64,000 nt of DNA from an uncultured Anaeroplasma sp. (GTDB taxonomy: Bacteria; Bacillota_I; Bacilli_A; Acholeplasmatales; Anaeroplasmataceae). This document shows, piece by piece, positions 63,899 to 64,000 of the stretch. The translations under genes were made by a program, and so were the position numbers. The number at the start of each line of letters is the position of its first letter. Positions within the stretch are counted from its first letter, which is position 1. Below the pieces are notes generated by a model that made no database searches, was not told the origin of the DNA, and saw nothing but the letters and a program-made list of their open reading frames with translations. The stretch is taken from positions 1 through 64,000 of the forward strand of contig CANQDJ010000002.1 of assembly GCA_947592005.1 (NCBI GenBank). The letters run 5' to 3'.

Positions 63899-64000
63899 TT
63901 AATATTTACAATTCTTCGGCGTTCTCGGAAAAGGAATGGAATCTCTTATATTTTCAATTCCCGTCAAATACATAATCAACCGTTCAAAGCCCATTCCGAA
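63899..64000 (-). CDS. asnS: Asparaginyl-tRNA synthetase, C-terminal end (partial)
   Basis: The last 33 codons read [14 protein letters not shown], then [19 protein letters not shown] and a stop. This is the class II motif 3 (GMGFERL) followed by the closing FPRTP sequence of asparaginyl-tRNA synthetase. The rest of the gene lies beyond the window on the right. AspS is unlikely because the ending PFPRTPKN is characteristic of AsnS. Confidence 0.88.
   Translation of the reverse strand, partial: FGMGFERLIMYLTGIENIRDSIPFPRTPKNCKY

Overview
The window is AT-rich, gene-dense DNA from a low-GC Bacillota. Three things support this: strong GGAGG-type ribosome binding sites, sigma-70-like promoters with 17-bp spacing, and a gene order close to Bacillus tmk-holB-ricT-trmN6-rsmI-metG. 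I lean towards an Erysipelotrichia- or Bacilli-type host-associated lineage, but that placement is inference. All coordinates and start sites were read by eye. Family names come from motif recognition; no database was searched.

Layout. (1) 1-2275: a LytTR regulator and AgrC-like sensor kinase, with a divergent 28-residue hydrophobic peptide ORF upstream. (2) 2281-16821: minus-strand housekeeping genes. These are degV, a 650-bp stretch with a gene remnant, yitT, metG, the tmk-to-thioredoxin operon, a 32-bp tandem repeat, the ecfA1-ecfA2-ecfT-truA operon ending in a degenerate TtcA-like gene, and an MmcQ/YjbR protein. (3) 16889-20244: a ClpC-like AAA+ protein whose second ATPase domain is degenerate, and hflX, the only large plus-strand gene after the sensor kinase. 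(4) 20252-60444: about 40 kb of minus-strand genes for surface polysaccharide. (5) 60618-64000: a frameshifted leucine-rich-repeat gene, a Ca2+/cation antiporter, pth, prs and the 3' end of asnS.

The polysaccharide region has two promoter-led blocks. The 60444-52815 block carries two ligase/polymerase-like membrane proteins, two GT4 enzymes and a flippase. The 52523-20252 block starts with a polyprenyl-phosphate sugar transferase and appears to hold several sugar modules. One is GDP-mannose supply plus a ManA-GMD fusion. One is dTDP-sugar synthesis (rfbA, rfbB, fdtA, DegT aminotransferase, acetyltransferases, an Fcf1-like reductase). One may be a CDP-pentitol module (araD, SDR, IspD/TarI-like, TagF-like). 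One is a GDP-D-glycero-D-manno-heptose set (hddA, gmhA, fused gmhB-hddC). There is also an MBOAT/SGNH O-acylation pair beside a lipoprotein with a transglutaminase-like domain, and a second flippase and polymerase.

The most notable observations are these. A DegT-like aminotransferase gene opens with a G9 tract, and its well-placed ATG is out of frame at this tract length, so it looks phase-variable and OFF. A ManA-GMD fusion lacks the expected catalytic Glu. Two pseudoenzyme-like proteins occur, one ClpC-like and one TtcA-like. araD sits beside a cytidylyltransferase and a glycerophosphotransferase-like gene. Related palindromes overlap the two polysaccharide promoters.
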